From: Vesta saturnalis
Lineage: Eukaryota; Arthropoda; Insecta; Coleoptera; Lampyridae
DNA: 64,000 nt
Direction: 5' to 3'
Assembly: GCA_036346205.1 (NCBI GenBank)
Contig: JARFJB010000931.1
Location: 248,001-312,000 of the forward strand
The first letter of the stretch is position 1. Each line of letters opens with the position of its first letter. Of the stretch, positions 30,735-41,345 are shown in pieces. The notes under the pieces are model-generated. The model had not been told where the DNA came from, made no database searches, and saw only the letters and a list, made by a program, of their open reading frames with translations. Made by a program: the position numbers and the translations under genes.

Positions 30735-31845
30735 ACAGGGTGGTTCATTTTCGATGTTTTCTTATGGGAAGTACCCTTTCTATTACAGATAGACAAAAAG
30801 ATATCTCTGCGTTATTGCGCAATTAGCCATTTTGAAAAACTTGAATAACTTTTTTATTTCTAAATGTGTCGACAAACTGTAAAAACATTCTTAGGGCACA
30901 TTTTTAAGTAGAATCCGTTAGTGCATTAACATTTTTGATACCTCCTTAATTTAAAAAGATACGATTTAAAATTGTATTTTTTTATATGGAAACCATAGTT
31001 GGCTATGACATTTTTAAAAAACTTGTTTAAAAATATATAACACCTCTATGCTATATTAATCATTAATTGTTTTTTTAAGTTTTTCTTAATTGGTGTATTT
31101 TTTAAGGGTAACAGTTGGCTTAGAAATCCAGATATGAAATTGAGTGAAGATATTCTACTCAAAAAAGAAATTTTACTTCCAGTAAAATATTTTAGAGACA
31201 TTTTGTAATTCAAATAAGTTTAATTGTAATGGAATTATGTGCGAGATCTCCGTTTTGCTGAAATATGACAATTGCAATATTGTGCTAAAGAAATCCCTCC
31301 AAATCAATTAGTACAATATCGAGATATTTCGTTGAGTTTAATGTTCCTTCATACATGTGGTAATAAAAACGTCCGTTTTTAATGCAGCACCACACATTTA
31401 TTCCAAATTTCCCTTTCCTCCTGGGGACAATACTGACATGAGCGTTAGTATCAGCTCGGTAAGGTAAATTGTGATTATTATAAATACCATCACTACTGAT
31501 ATGCGTCTCGTCTGACCATGCAATAGAGTTTGAAAAATTAGGTATATTTTGGCACTGACTTATATACCAGTTACAAAACTCAGTACGCCGCCTTCTGTCG
31601 TCTATAGCCAAAATATGTTCTTTCCGAAATCTATCTCAATGGTATTTGTGTTTCTTTAAAATTCGAAGGGCCTTGTTTCGAGACACGCCTAAATTAACAA
31701 TTTGTCTAGATGAAGTTGTTGGCTTTGCTTCGACTTTTCCTAAGACGACCATTGAATTTTCTTCAGAATTTCGTTTTAAACTAAGTTTTTGGCCTCGGAT
31801 TTTTAAAAGAACCGAATTCAATAAAATTTTACTGTAACCTAAAAT
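30735..31845 (-). mobile_element. Truncated DD41D-like mariner element
   Basis: The left end starts TACAGGGTGGTTCATTTTCG at about 30734. A second TACAGGGTGTTCCG at 30676 suggests a different element end abutting it. A minus-strand transposase follows, and sequence similarity is lost near 31845, close to a tRNA-derived SINE, without a matching right inverted repeat. The element therefore appears truncated on the N-terminal coding side. Confidence 0.65.
31230..31837 (-). pseudogene. Mariner/Tc1 transposase fragment
   Basis: Read right to left: IRGQKLSLKRNSEENSMVVL and VEAKPTTSSRQIVNLGVSRN then KALRILKKHKYH form the helix-turn-helix region. A stop at about 31636 is followed by LAIDDRRRRTEFCNWYISQC, NSIAWSDETHISSDGIYNNH (first catalytic Asp) and KFGINVWCCIKNGRFYYH. 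After another stop comes IFQQNGDLAHN; the second catalytic Asp (FQQDG) has become Asn. The third catalytic motif is absent. Similarity is to the group seen at 12637 and 21197. Non-functional. Confidence 0.8.
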
Positions 31846-31902
31846 TAATTAAAATATTTATTACAAGTTTTTTTATGAACGAATAAGTTCAAAGGTAAAT
31901 AT

Positions 31903-32060
31903 GTAATTAAAAATATTAATTTTATTAAATACATAAATAAAAAGTTTACCTCGAGTAGGATTTGAACCTACGGCCTGTACTTCGCTAGAGTACCGCGCTA
32001 ACCATCTGTGCCATCGAGACTCAAGCCCCAATCGATGCAAATTTTGTATTTATGTATGTA
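31903..32060 (-). repeat. tRNA-derived SINE-like repeat, copy 1
   Basis: Shares with 41186-41345 not only the tRNA-like body but also flanks: an AT-rich tail (AATTTTATTA then AAATAAAA) on the left and a TTTATGTATGTAG-like end on the right. Two copies with shared non-tRNA flanks argue for a retroposed SINE rather than independent tRNA genes. Confidence 0.6.
31947..32020 (-). tRNA. tRNA-like fold, anticodon AGC; probably a SINE head, not a working gene
   Basis: The 74-base minus-strand sequence folds as a cloverleaf: acceptor GTCTCGA with TCGAGGT (two G-U pairs at the end), D arm around AGATGGTTA with one mismatch, a perfect anticodon stem GTACT/AGTAC with loop CTAGCGA (AGC at the anticodon position, nominally Ala), and a perfect T stem GTAGG/CCTAC with loop TTCAAAT. 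The weak acceptor end, the D-stem mismatch, the absence of the Ala G3-U70 pair and a second truncated copy at 41186-41345 favour a tRNA-derived repeat. Confidence 0.4.
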
Positions 32061-32329
32061 GAACTGATGTAAATTCACCTATTATTACTGCACTAAGAGA
32101 ATCCGATTCAGATTCAGAAAGTGATATGGATTCAGATTCTTCTGGTGAGATAACGCAGTTGGAGTAAAAACCCACTGTTTGACACCAAAATTTTAGTAAA
32201 AATACCATTAAGTATTTGGGGTTCGTCAGGTCTTGTCTGTGGATATGAAAACAAGCATCTTCTGTCAATTCAATTTAGCCACGACTTAAATGGATACACT
32301 TCTGGTTATTTACTTTCATATGTAACAGT
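32061..32329. other. Short acidic Ser/Asp-rich open stretch, otherwise nothing
   Basis: On plus, 32060-32167 reads TDVNSPIITALRESDSDSES then DMDSDSSGEITQLE and a stop. It could be an acidic protein tail or only a GATTCA-type simple repeat. No splice context or neighbour supports a gene. Confidence 0.25.
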
Positions 32330-32530
32330 CAAGAAAAGAATGACGTAATAAATTTTATCACAAAATCAAACCTTCACATTGGATTATTTATGATATGTTA
32401 AATTAAATGGATACATATTGATGTTCTGGTTACCTATTGATCTTACGGCCGAAGAATTAAGTTTGTATATAAGCATTCATCTACAGCATGCTTAATAGCC
32501 GAAAAAAATGCAGTAGGTAAACTGTTAGGG
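32330..32530. repeat. Dispersed repeat, copy 1 (others at 34930-35170)
   Basis: Shares CTTCACATTGGATTA, GGATACATATTGATGTTCTG, TTACCTATTGA, GGCCGAAGAATTAAGTTTG-like and GCAGTAGGTAAACT-like words, in order, with 34930-35130. Class unknown. Confidence 0.7.
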
Positions 32531-32599
32531 CCGAAAATGAAACCAAAACGGTAGCTAACAGATAATTAGAGTGCACCGGGCTAGCTGAAAAGATTTCAC

Positions 32600-32795
32600 T
32601 TACCTTTCGTTGGCTACCTGCAGGTGCACGTCGGAGATGCTTCGAAACTTTAGCTCTAGAACAAATCTTAAAATATCCACACGCTCAAATACTAAAGTAG
32701 CGTGGGCGAAAATCAGCTGTTGGGTTTCAATGACTTCTTTAACTTTAAATTTCGTTACGTTATCCCCAACGCTTGTGAACAAAATACACTCAAAC
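32600..32795 (-). CDS. Possible host-gene exon ending in a GTAAGT splice donor
   Basis: The minus-strand frame reads CILFTSVGDNVTKFKVKEVI, ETQQLIFAHATLVFERVDIL, RFVLELKFRSISDVHLQVAN, ER and is followed at 32599 by GTAAGTG, a near-perfect 5' splice site. A pyrimidine-rich stretch ending in TTTGAG just upstream (near 32796) could be an acceptor. The block is richer in G and C than its surroundings and free of stops. I do not recognise the protein. No second exon could be connected, so this may be a chance frame or an unrecognised transposon gene. Confidence 0.3.
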
Positions 32796-32834
32796 ACAAT
32801 AAAAAAATAATTAACGTTCAATGTTTCGCTCAAA

Positions 32835-34900
32835 TCTCATTAGCTCAAATTGAAATATTACTCAACTCCAAAGCTTTGTCATTAATTGAACGCCAAACTA
32901 AAATAATTAAACATAAACTAGTTAAACGTTATTTAAAAAGCCTCTAATTGGTTACGTTAAGCAACCCAAATATTTAATAAAACTCAAAGAACTAAACGCT
33001 TCAATTATAGCAAATTGCCACTGGTTACTTTTAAAATGAATCAATAAAATTAAAATAAAAATTTAGATTTCAATTAATTGTTTGTTTTGAATAATAAGAT
33101 GACCACGTTTCGTAAATTATTGCTTTCACTGGTCGGGAAAAGATCACAAATAACACTATAAAATTCAATTAATTGTTCATCTATTCTACCTGAATAATCG
33201 TATATCAGAAAACACACAAGACACATATATTTACACTGCTTCGATTCACGGTTCAATTTAAAATCTTAAATTCTAGAATACGGGAGCATAAGTAGGTCAA
33301 CTTTGTAAGCTTACCAGATTTTAATTTTAAATTACGGAAATGGAATTACCTAAATATGGTTAAAATTCAAAACATTACGTAACCAAATGGTCACTCAAAG
33401 TCAATTTTACCAAGCGAAATTTTCATGTACGTAAATTTACAGTACATTTAATTAAATAATAAAAAAACAAAATACCCAAGATAGCGCAAATAAAAGCAGT
33501 TCGGCAACTTTTTAATTGAGACTGACGTGAGAGCGTCACTTTCCTGAAAATAATACAAAAAAAACGACTGTGTTTATTCACTCATCAACAAATAATTGCA
33601 CCAAGTTTACAAACAAAGATATGATAAAGCAATCACAATAACGTACAATATTGAGTTACTCTTGAATAAGTCTCCACCAAGTAGCAACGAAAGCAATATG
33701 GGCGTGAACAGCTTCAGGATACCTGCTGAATGTTCTCGATCGGCAAACCAATGCGGCAATTTCCCAGTCTTAATTTCGATAGCGATACGCTTAAGTTAAT
33801 TGGCCAGGACGTTATATAGTTTATGTGCACAAATAGCTTCTTCGCACGAGATATTTACACACTTCTGCTTAATATTAAATTAACTCGGTAGCTCTATTTA
33901 CAAGTCTGCTTAATTTTAAAACGGAAAATCTCTATTTACAAATTATTTACAGTGAGTCTTGGTCTATCAGATGCTGCTGACAGAAGCACAAAAAACACAC
34001 GGTTCGAGCACACAATACTTCACCAAAAACAATCCATAAAATCCGCAATAGCAATAAAAAAAAACTCCGTAATTCATTCAGCACTGGTTAAACACTGTTC
34101 TGATTTCGTAAAGGTAGGTGTAGTTCACCACGATATACCACATAAAGTTCTCCGGCCTTGTGAATCACCAACAAAAACCGCACAAAGGCAAACGGACCTA
34201 AGTCCACGATACATTCGATAGAACTGAAAACATCGACGGTAAAAGCGGTGCCCTTCCGCATACCACAACTGCCATCCCCAGATCAAGACCAAGACCGAGT
34301 ACATGTATTCAAAAATTCTTCTTACGACATATTTGATTTTAAAAACGACAACCAATCATACTCTCATTACATTCAAAATTATAAAACGCGGTACAAACAA
34401 TGGGCCCCTTCCATGAATGGTCGAGGGAAATTACGTCATGCTACGAACTGTAATCTTGAAGAGTACCTTAGAATGCAAAAGCAGCATTAGTTTTCAAAGC
34501 AATCGAGACAACATATTATCGTGAAGTTATTTTTCGTTAGTGCTTATTGTAACTCAGCTAAATATTCTCTTCTACTATACTGATCATTTTGAATTAGGAA
34601 TAATTCAGAAAACTGTACGGTAACAGAATCTTGGCACCAGAAACTTAATATGAAAACCAACTTGGAATTTTATCTCAATCACATACTGCGTTTTTAAATA
34701 TATTTTAAACCTCGAGAAATTTATATACTTTCAATCCTAATGTAAATTAATACTAACGAAGAAAGTCACTTTAAACTAAATACGACAAATTCTGGTCCGA
34801 AATACAATATAAAGCAAACGGTATATCAATTTAATTTTAAAAGAACGTAAATTTACTCCTTCAACCCATGAGAATTTAGTAACTAGAAAAAAAATACGTA
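32835..34900. other. No recognised gene
   Basis: AT-rich with a slightly GC-richer part at 33950-34480. Open frames of 60-90 codons overlap on both strands there (33952-34221, 34125-34355, 34248-34490) but none shows a motif. It may be untranslated or LTR-like transposon sequence; I cannot support a call. Confidence 0.35.
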
Positions 34901-34929
34901 CATATATACAGGGCGTTCAAACACACATT

Positions 34930-35170
34930 ACAAAACACTATCACGAAAGCAAATATTCACATTGGATTACTTATGAAGCACTGGAATTACCGTATTGTGT
35001 AAAACTAAGTGGATACATATTGATGTTCTGTTTACCTATTGACTTTGCGGCCGACGAATTAAGTTTGCATATAAACATAACATAAGTCGAGAAGAGGAGG
35101 TGAAAAATACAGTAGGTCAGCTTTATCACGCAAGCAAACCTTCACATAGGATTACTAATGAAATTGCGGT
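34930..35170. repeat. Dispersed repeat, copy 2 plus a partial third copy
   Basis: Direct copy of the 32330-32530 repeat, with a partial repeat of its own beginning (AAGCAAACCTTCACATAGG) near 35134. A transposon-end word TACAGGGCGTTC stands at about 34909, just outside. Confidence 0.65.
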
Positions 35171-35638
35171 CTAGATTTCCTGCATATTTCTCCCTAGTAT
35201 ATTATTTTTGCAGAGTAAAAAAGGAGAAGGCGTTATAATTAGTTTTAAATCACTCGAGACAATCTAAATGGCGTGAAAACAAATGCTTCAATACTGCATT
35301 ATCTTCTCTTTAAAAATATAACCTACAAATCTTAAAAGTCATGGTACGGTAGTTACTTTTTGTTCTTTTAACAGTCTCTCCTTAGGTTTCCATGGCCTGA
35401 TCTAATGGAAATAAGATGGAACAGATTATACGGGGTCAGGTCTAGCAGCAAGGAAAAGTTATACAAGGTTTCTTTACATCTCACTCCGCAATCCGAATAT
35501 ATGACTGCTAGATGTAAATGTTACATATTTAACGTACCTATTTACATTAAGCCACGTTTACCAGTACAGCGACAAGGAGGTCTACGTGGTGAATGTGTGC
35601 AACATTCGTGGAAATCATAATATTTCTTAATGTATTAA
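35171..35638. other. No recognised feature
   Basis: A 71-codon open frame at 35405-35620 lacks motifs. It ends about 20 bp before the left hairpin of the Crypton-like fossil. Confidence 0.35.
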
Positions 35639-35747
35639 GGGCATTAAGTAGATGTTTATGCCCTCGTGTGTGACGAGTTAAAAGACGAGGGCCAATAGGA
35701 CCGAGTGCTTTTTAGTCGCCCGAGGGCATAAACATCAATTAATGCCC
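35639..35747. repeat. Large hairpin, ~28 bp stem
   Basis: The left arm (35639-35666) begins GGGCATTAAGTAGATG and ends TTTATGCCCTCG; the right arm (35721-35747) begins CGAGGGCATAAACATC and ends TTAATGCCC. Pairing is almost complete. The 54-base loop contains a further CGAGGGC copy. Confidence 0.85.
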
Positions 35748-35911
35748 GTGGTACATACAAAATTTTATGTCATACAAATTTTTTTCCCTAAGAAATAATT
35801 TTATTTTGGTATAAAATTATGTCATTTATATCAAACAGTTTGTGAGTTGGGTATCTAAGGAATTTAGTGACAACACCAAAACTTGTTATATGACAATTTA
35901 TTTTGTTCAAA

Positions 35912-36110
35912 ATGGGCGTACATATTCCAAATGCAACACATAAGGAAGCAGAAAAAGTGGCTGAAAAATTATTTACGATTTGGAATACAGCAAATTTATG
36001 GATTGGTTAAATACAAATGAAACAAGCATAATTAATGGAACTGTGTTGTTGGGATATTTCAAAGATCTGGTGTGTAGTAGAGTTTTGAACAAAGTGTATT
36101 TTGTTCATTT
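35912..36110 (+). pseudogene. Crypton-like tyrosine recombinase, N-terminal fragment
   Basis: ATG at 35912 gives MGVHIPNATHKEAEKVAEKL. One base out of frame it continues SKFMDWLNTNETSIINGTVL then LGYFKDLV before degenerating. The pattern FxxWL...N...I.E.VLL.YF..L resembles the core-binding (SAM-like) domain of animal Crypton recombinases and their domesticated relatives. The catalytic domain with the Arg-His-Arg-Tyr residues is absent. Such enzymes recombine circular DNA into target sites. The assignment rests on one short segment, so it is tentative. Confidence 0.45.
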
Positions 36111-36601
36111 CTAAAAATAGTTGGTTTTTGAATAAGAATTATAATGCTAAAGTTAAACGTTAGTTATACTATCAATGTAAATGTTAATGTTCTTGTTTGT
36201 ATATCTCGTGAGTTTCTTCTTGGTTATTCGTACGAGTCGTAACCGAACTATGTCATAAATCCGCAATTACAATAAACTTCGATGTTTGAAGTATTATTAT
36301 TTAATGTTTAAGTGTAAATTATTTACTTAATAGTTTCAAAGAACACGCGACATTTCAACATCACCTTAATTGCTTTGGTTTCCTTAGAAATGTTGAAGCT
36401 AGATTGAAGGAGACTTAAGTATTTCATATTGTGTGCCTACATGCAAGTATGTACAAGTGGCAATATCGGTAAAGTTATGTCTGTCTCACACTCATATAAT
36501 GCTTATTGGGTTTCTTTCTAGCTTATTATAAGTCAGAACCGCAATAATGTTTTTCCATACCTGTATAAACAAGTATACGTCGCAACACTTTACTACCGGC
36601 G

Positions 36602-36626
36602 GGCATAAAGTGCCACTTTATGCCCA
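36602..36626. repeat. Perfect 25 bp palindromic hairpin
   Basis: GGGCATAAAGTG and CACTTTATGCCC flank a single C. An outer CTAC...GTAG pairing extends it with mismatches. Confidence 0.9.
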
Positions 36627-36739
36627 CGTAGCACATTCATAATGTCATTTTATATGCATGCATGACATAAATAAATTTATTACAAGTTTAATTGCAAAAT
36701 ATTAGTGAATTAAATACAGTGCATATAAGAAACTAAATT

Positions 36740-38983
36740 ACATACAGTAATAATGAAAACTTTTGAATTATCGTAAGTACTTTATATTATAAAAAGCCAA
36801 GGTATAGAAATTGACTCTCTACAAAAGTATATATTTAGGCTTAAAAAGCAATCTGAATGTACCTTAGAGGAATGCATGAACATGGAAGAATCCCTTCTGG
36901 ACGAAAAAATTGTGCATTTCTGAACAATGCCAATCTCTTACTCAATCACTTCGTCAAGAAATTCTAGATCTAAAAACACCCTCGACATAAAAAAGGTTTC
37001 GAGTCAAACAGCGCTGCCTAAAAACAATCTTAAAAAGAATCATAATGTACACAAGAATGAGAAATCTGCCATTCCCACTGCTTCGATCTCTTTAAAGACC
37101 TCACGTACTCCTGACGCATAGCGAAGGATGTTTTTATAAGTAATGGCCTTTGCCCACGGGATAGAACGTCCAACACCCCCAACTTAAAAGAGCACTATAC
37201 GCAGACAGTGATCACTATAAATAATCATAGAGCAAACAAGCATAATATCCATAAGGTTAACAATTTTGTACCTCCCTCTTCTTTGAACTCTTTAAAGACG
37301 TCATGTCCCTCAAAACACACAGTGGAGGACGTTTCTGTTGAAGTTACCTTTCCCTATTAGAAGAAATGTTCATATTCGGTTTAGACCGGTCTTCAGCAGA
37401 ACACAGATTGAAAAAAGGTAATTTGAAACTAATGACCAACGAATCAGATGCTATCTCTAATAGTAAACTTCACCCTATAAAAGCATATAAAGTGCTGATT
37501 CTGACAGATAGCCAAGGGTGAAACATGGCTAAGGTGTTCTCCAAGGCCTTACTTTAAAGTATATTTCCAGTTTGTTTAATTCAGGTGCTACTTATGAACA
37601 AGTGATAGTAAATGTGAAGGAGTTATCATCAGATTTCACTAAGAAAGACTCTGTAATTGTATTCGCCGATACTAATAACGCCATTATAAATTCAAAAAAT
37701 AGCGTGCTTATTTTGTGAACACTTTTGTGACACACTTCACACAAAGTAATGATTCTTATAATAGACATGCTTATGATATTAACTCTCAGCTGTACTTTTC
37801 AGCGTTTAATTTTAATAACGTGAGATGTATCGATGTAAATAGTATACTTGAAATTTGGCGTAGGAAATATAGGGCGGTGCATTTAAGCATGAGCTACAAA
37901 ATCAAACCAGTACGCTATATTTATGGTTCATATTTTTCCTTAACTTTCAACAATTGTTTTTTAACCGAAGCCCAAAGAACGACTGCTATCACCAATACTC
38001 GATAGTCTCCCATCTGGACCTCTTCCATGTGAAGGTCACTTCAAATTTTGTGGAATTAGGGTATTAGAGTTAAATTTAGTCATGGTAGTTATATATCAGC
38101 CCCCAAATAGCAATTTCCAAGTTTTTATCCACCTTTTAGGTACTCTCATAGATGAAATATTTGACTTAAACGCTGATATAATACTGTGCGGTGACTTCAA
38201 CATGAATTTACTGGACAAGGAACATACTAACACTGCATCACCTACCCGAGTTATTAAAAACTCGAAAACTGTAAATATCAGAACGTGAACCTAGTGATAT
38301 CAGACCACTATACTCAAGTGTTACATTTACCTCTTAATGAAAAATTTGTCAATAAAATTGAAACCTTTCGAAAAAAAGATGTTTTTCTACTGAAAATTGT
38401 AATATTTTCCTCTCTCACCTTAAGGCTGAAAATTGGGACAGTGTTTATATATGTTCTTACTTTTTTCAACCGTTTCAAGTATTTCTTTAACTTAAAATTT
38501 CCTGTAAGAGCAAAACATGGAAACATTACAAACGTTTCTGCTAAAAAACATAACAAAACATGGATCTCAAATGATTTTTATAAACTTAAACAAAAAGTTT
38601 TGGACTATAATATTTGATCAAATAAATACCCAATCTTCCATCCAGCCTATAAATGGTTGCATACAACTTATCAAGAATTATTGATCTCCTCTAAACAAGG
38701 ACATTTCGATAACATAATCAAAAACTCTTCGAACAAATTGCAAACCACATGTAAGATTATTAATTCGTTAACAAAGACTTATACTTCCCATGACATTACA
38801 ATCTATGATAATGATGTTCCCTTTACAAACTCTACAGCCGTGGAATTTTTTAATGTCCACTTCTCGAGATTTAACAGGAAACATAACACCTTGTCTTACA
38901 ACTCACAAACACTCAATCTTACATGATCAGCACCTCAACCAATGTTTTTGAGCCACTACAAGACAATGATGTGTTACCTAATG
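36740..38983 (+). pseudogene. LINE (CR1/Jockey-like): ORF1 and endonuclease half
   Basis: ORF1 remnants read SLQKYIFRLKKQSECTLEEC, a Lys/Ser-rich linker (SRSKNTLDIKKVSSQT), and near 37490 KVLILTDSQG followed by SDFTKKDSVIVFADTNNAI, an SGNH-esterase-like ORF1 pattern. ORF2 starts around 38040: LVMVVIYQPPNSNFQVFIHL and DIILCGDFNMNLLDKE, which is the APE endonuclease core, then NLVISDHYTQVLHLPL (SDH motif). The linker (KTWISNDFYKLKQKV, KIINSLTKTY, YDNDVPFTNSTAVEFFNVHF) reaches NVFEPLQDNDVLPNV at 38983, where a mariner interrupts it. Multiple stops and frameshifts make it inactive. The reverse transcriptase half is at 40139-41185. Confidence 0.8.
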
Positions 38984-40138
38984 TTGGCAACTAAATAATT
39001 TCGGTTTTGCCGTATGAAATAAAACTCATTTTTTTTATACAAAAAATAATCTTTAATCAACTGCGTATGTTCCATTTTGCTCAATGACCTTTTGCCATCT
39101 TTCTTGCAACTTCATTCTACAAACTGCGAAATAAATGGTAATCGGATGGTGCCAGGTCAGGGCTATGCGGGGATGTGACATCACTTCCCAACCAAGCTCC
39201 AATAATTTCCCACGGGCAGCCAAAAATATGTGAGGTCTTGTATTGTCGTGATGGAACACTACTCCTTCCCGATTTACCAATTCTGGACATTTTTCTTTGA
39301 TTGATTCATCTAATTTCATTAGGTGTTGACAATACACATCTGTATTGATCGTCTGGTTTTTTGGAAGCAGCTCAAAATACAAAACAGCTTTGTAATCTCA
39401 CCAAATTGACAGCATAATCTTTTTGATACAATTCAGCTTTCGGTGTAGTTGGAACTGGTTCATAGTTCTTGCACCATGATCGTTTTCGAATTATGTTGCT
39501 GTATATTACCCATTTTTATCGCCAGTTATGATTATTTTCAGGAAAGGATCGGCTTCATTGCGCTTAAGGTGAATATCGAAATGTTAATTTGATGTGTTAA
39601 GTGAATCTCTTTCAATTCATGCGGTACCCGAATATCGAGCTTCTTAAGGAGTCCAAGGCGTTTTAAATGTTTTTCTATTGTTGTGTGCGATACATTAACC
39701 TTTCTGCAATCTCTCGAACAGTATTACGATCCTGTTCAATTATGGCTTTGATTTGATCATCATCGACTTCAGTGGGCCCACCAGAACGTTGCTTGTCTTT
39801 CAGGGAAAAATCTCCGGAACGGAATTTTTTTAACCAATTCTGATACGTGCGCTTCGTCAAGCAATCAACACCATAAACTTCACATATCTTTTGCCAGCAG
39901 CTTTCTTTCGTTTACGGAAATAAAAAGGTAAATATGCCGAAAATGTTCGTTTCTTCCCTCCACTTTAAAATTGTCTCACAACTAATAGCAACAAAATAAT
40001 TACGTATTACTTGCTCCTACAGTATCGTCAATGTGACCGATACCAAATGTAAATAAGCAAAATACATCAACTAACACGTCATTCAAAAAAACAAAGGAAA
40101 CTCTCCATACGTGATAATCGAAATTACTTAGTTTCCAA
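38984..40138 (-). mobile_element. DD34D-type mariner inserted in the LINE
   Basis: The ends are TTGGCAACTAAATAATTTCG at left and, reversed, TTGGAAACTAAGTAATTTCG at right, about 30 bp of imperfect inverted repeat. On either side the LINE frame continues (DNDVLPNV, then INYLNKSSSHGIGDIDSR). Length 1155 bp with a minus-strand transposase. A clean TA duplication was not evident. Confidence 0.85.
39053..39900 (-). pseudogene. Mariner transposase, several lesions
   Basis: The N-terminal HTH part is at 39860-39675: TKRTYQNWLKKFRSGDFSLK, DKQRSGGPTEVDDDQIKAII and REIAERL. After a degraded stretch, NEADPFLKIIITGDK near 39530 carries the first catalytic Asp. The frame 39382-39053 gives YFELLPKNQTINTDVYCQHL, VVFHHDNTRPHIFLAARGKL (second Asp), LLELGWEVMSHPRIALTWHH; in intact mariners YSPDLAPSDYHLF follows, so the third catalytic Asp region is scrambled by a frameshift. 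It ends RWQKVIEQNGTYAVD. Inactive. Confidence 0.85.
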
Positions 40139-41185
40139 CCATTATGATAAACTATCTAAATAAGTCATCATCGCATGGCATTGGTGACATTGATTCCAGG
40201 ATCTTGAAGTTATCGGTACCCTGCGTTATCAGCCCTCTTTGTTTTATAATCAACTTGATCTTTCAAATAGGCATATTCTCAAATAGTCTCAAAGCGCCAA
40301 TCATTAAACCACTTTTTAAATCAGGAAATCCACACGAAATTATAGGCCAATCAGCTTAGCCTCATCAATCAACAATTACTGCGCTGTGTGATTTTATGCG
40401 TTAATTGGTTACTTCTGTGGACAAGCGTCTTACCACGATAGGGATGTTTATTTATTTTTCCTCTGCTTTTGATAATGTTGATCATAAACTCTTATTGCAG
40501 AAGTTAAGTATGTATGGAATTAGTGGAAATTCTCTAAAGTTATTTGAAATCCAATCTATCAAATAGATCACCAATTGTTGAAATTCCCAACAGTCATCAA
40601 AGTAACAGCTCTCCAATGTTATCAGGAGTTCCTCAAGGATCCATCCTAGGGCCATCTCTATTTTTAATCTTTGCCCATGATTTAGTTCCTTACCTCAACT
40701 ATAAAGGTAAGTATGCGAACACCTTTGTTACCTGTTACGCGTACGATTCAAACATTTTAATTAGATCTAAGAAAGAATGTGATGGGATTAGAAAAACAGA
40801 AGCTATATTTGACAAGGTGCAGATCTGGTGAGATGACAACAATTAACAATAAACCCTATAAAAACAACATTAATTTAATTTGGGAATCCATGTAGTACGG
40901 TGCGCTTCGACACTGTTGTTGGTTTTACAATGTCGAAATCAACCAAAATGCTTGGATTAACGATTAGTTCAGATCTTAATTGGTCCTTGTGCAGGTTTGC
41001 ACAAAGCTTTGCAGGAGTTGATACTCCCTAATTTTTCTCAAATCCTTCGTCAACCAAAATACTTTGCTTTTAATATACTATGCTCACGTTGAACGAATAT
41101 TCAAAATACAAAAGCGTGCTGTGCGGATAACATGTGCCCTTCCATCTAAAACACCTTGTAAGTCATACTTCAAGAAATTACAAAT
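40139..41185 (+). pseudogene. LINE (CR1/Jockey-like): reverse transcriptase half
   Basis: Continues the LINE from 38983. INYLNKSSSHGIGDIDSRIL then IIKPLFKSGNPHEI and ISLASS give the YRPISLL region. Out of frame near 40450-40530 comes FDNVDHKLLLQKLSMYGISG (catalytic motif A). SPMLSGVPQGSILGPSLFLI is the signature VPQGS..GP..F motif B. TCYAYDSNILI replaces the palm YADD/FADD, so the active site is dead. KIQKRAVRITCALPSKTPCK and YFKKLQILTV is the conserved thumb/C-terminal motif. It breaks off near 41185 at the second SINE copy. Confidence 0.85.
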
Positions 41186-41345
41186 ATTAACAGTTATTAA
41201 TTAAAAATTATTATTAATTTTATTATATACAGAAATAAAAGGTTTAGTTCGAGTAGGATTTGAACCTACGACCTGTACTTTGCTAGAGTACCGCGCTATC
41301 GAGATGCAACTCCCATTTGATTTTGTCTTTATGTACGTAGGAATG
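41186..41345 (-). repeat. tRNA-derived SINE-like repeat, copy 2 (D arm deleted)
   Basis: Reverse complement contains GCGCGGTACTCTAGCAAAG, TACAGGTCGTAGGTTCAAA and TCCTACTCGAAC: the anticodon and T arms of the sequence at 31947-32020, with the same loop apart from one base. The 5' acceptor/D-arm region is shortened. AT-rich tail and right flank are shared with copy 1. It lies at the 3' end of the LINE fossil. Confidence 0.65.

Larger units (their letters stand above)
35639..36626 (+). mobile_element. Hairpin-bounded fossil with a Crypton-like tyrosine-recombinase fragment
   Basis: A 109 bp hairpin (35639-35747) opens the interval and a perfect 25 bp hairpin (36602-36626) closes it. Both start GGGCAT and end ATGCCC, and both contain GGGCATAAA. 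Between them is a short degraded coding region resembling the N-terminal core-binding part of Crypton-type tyrosine recombinases. No flanking target duplication or terminal inverted repeat of cut-and-paste type was found. Treating the two hairpins as the ends of one element is inference. Confidence 0.45.

Noticed and set aside
31947..32020. Functional tRNA-Ala gene
   Set aside because: Weak acceptor end, D-stem mismatch, no G3-U70 pair, and a second copy sharing non-tRNA flanks; kept only as a low-confidence tRNA-like feature.
33952..34490. Three overlapping 76-89 codon frames
   Set aside because: Occur on both strands at once without any domain pattern.
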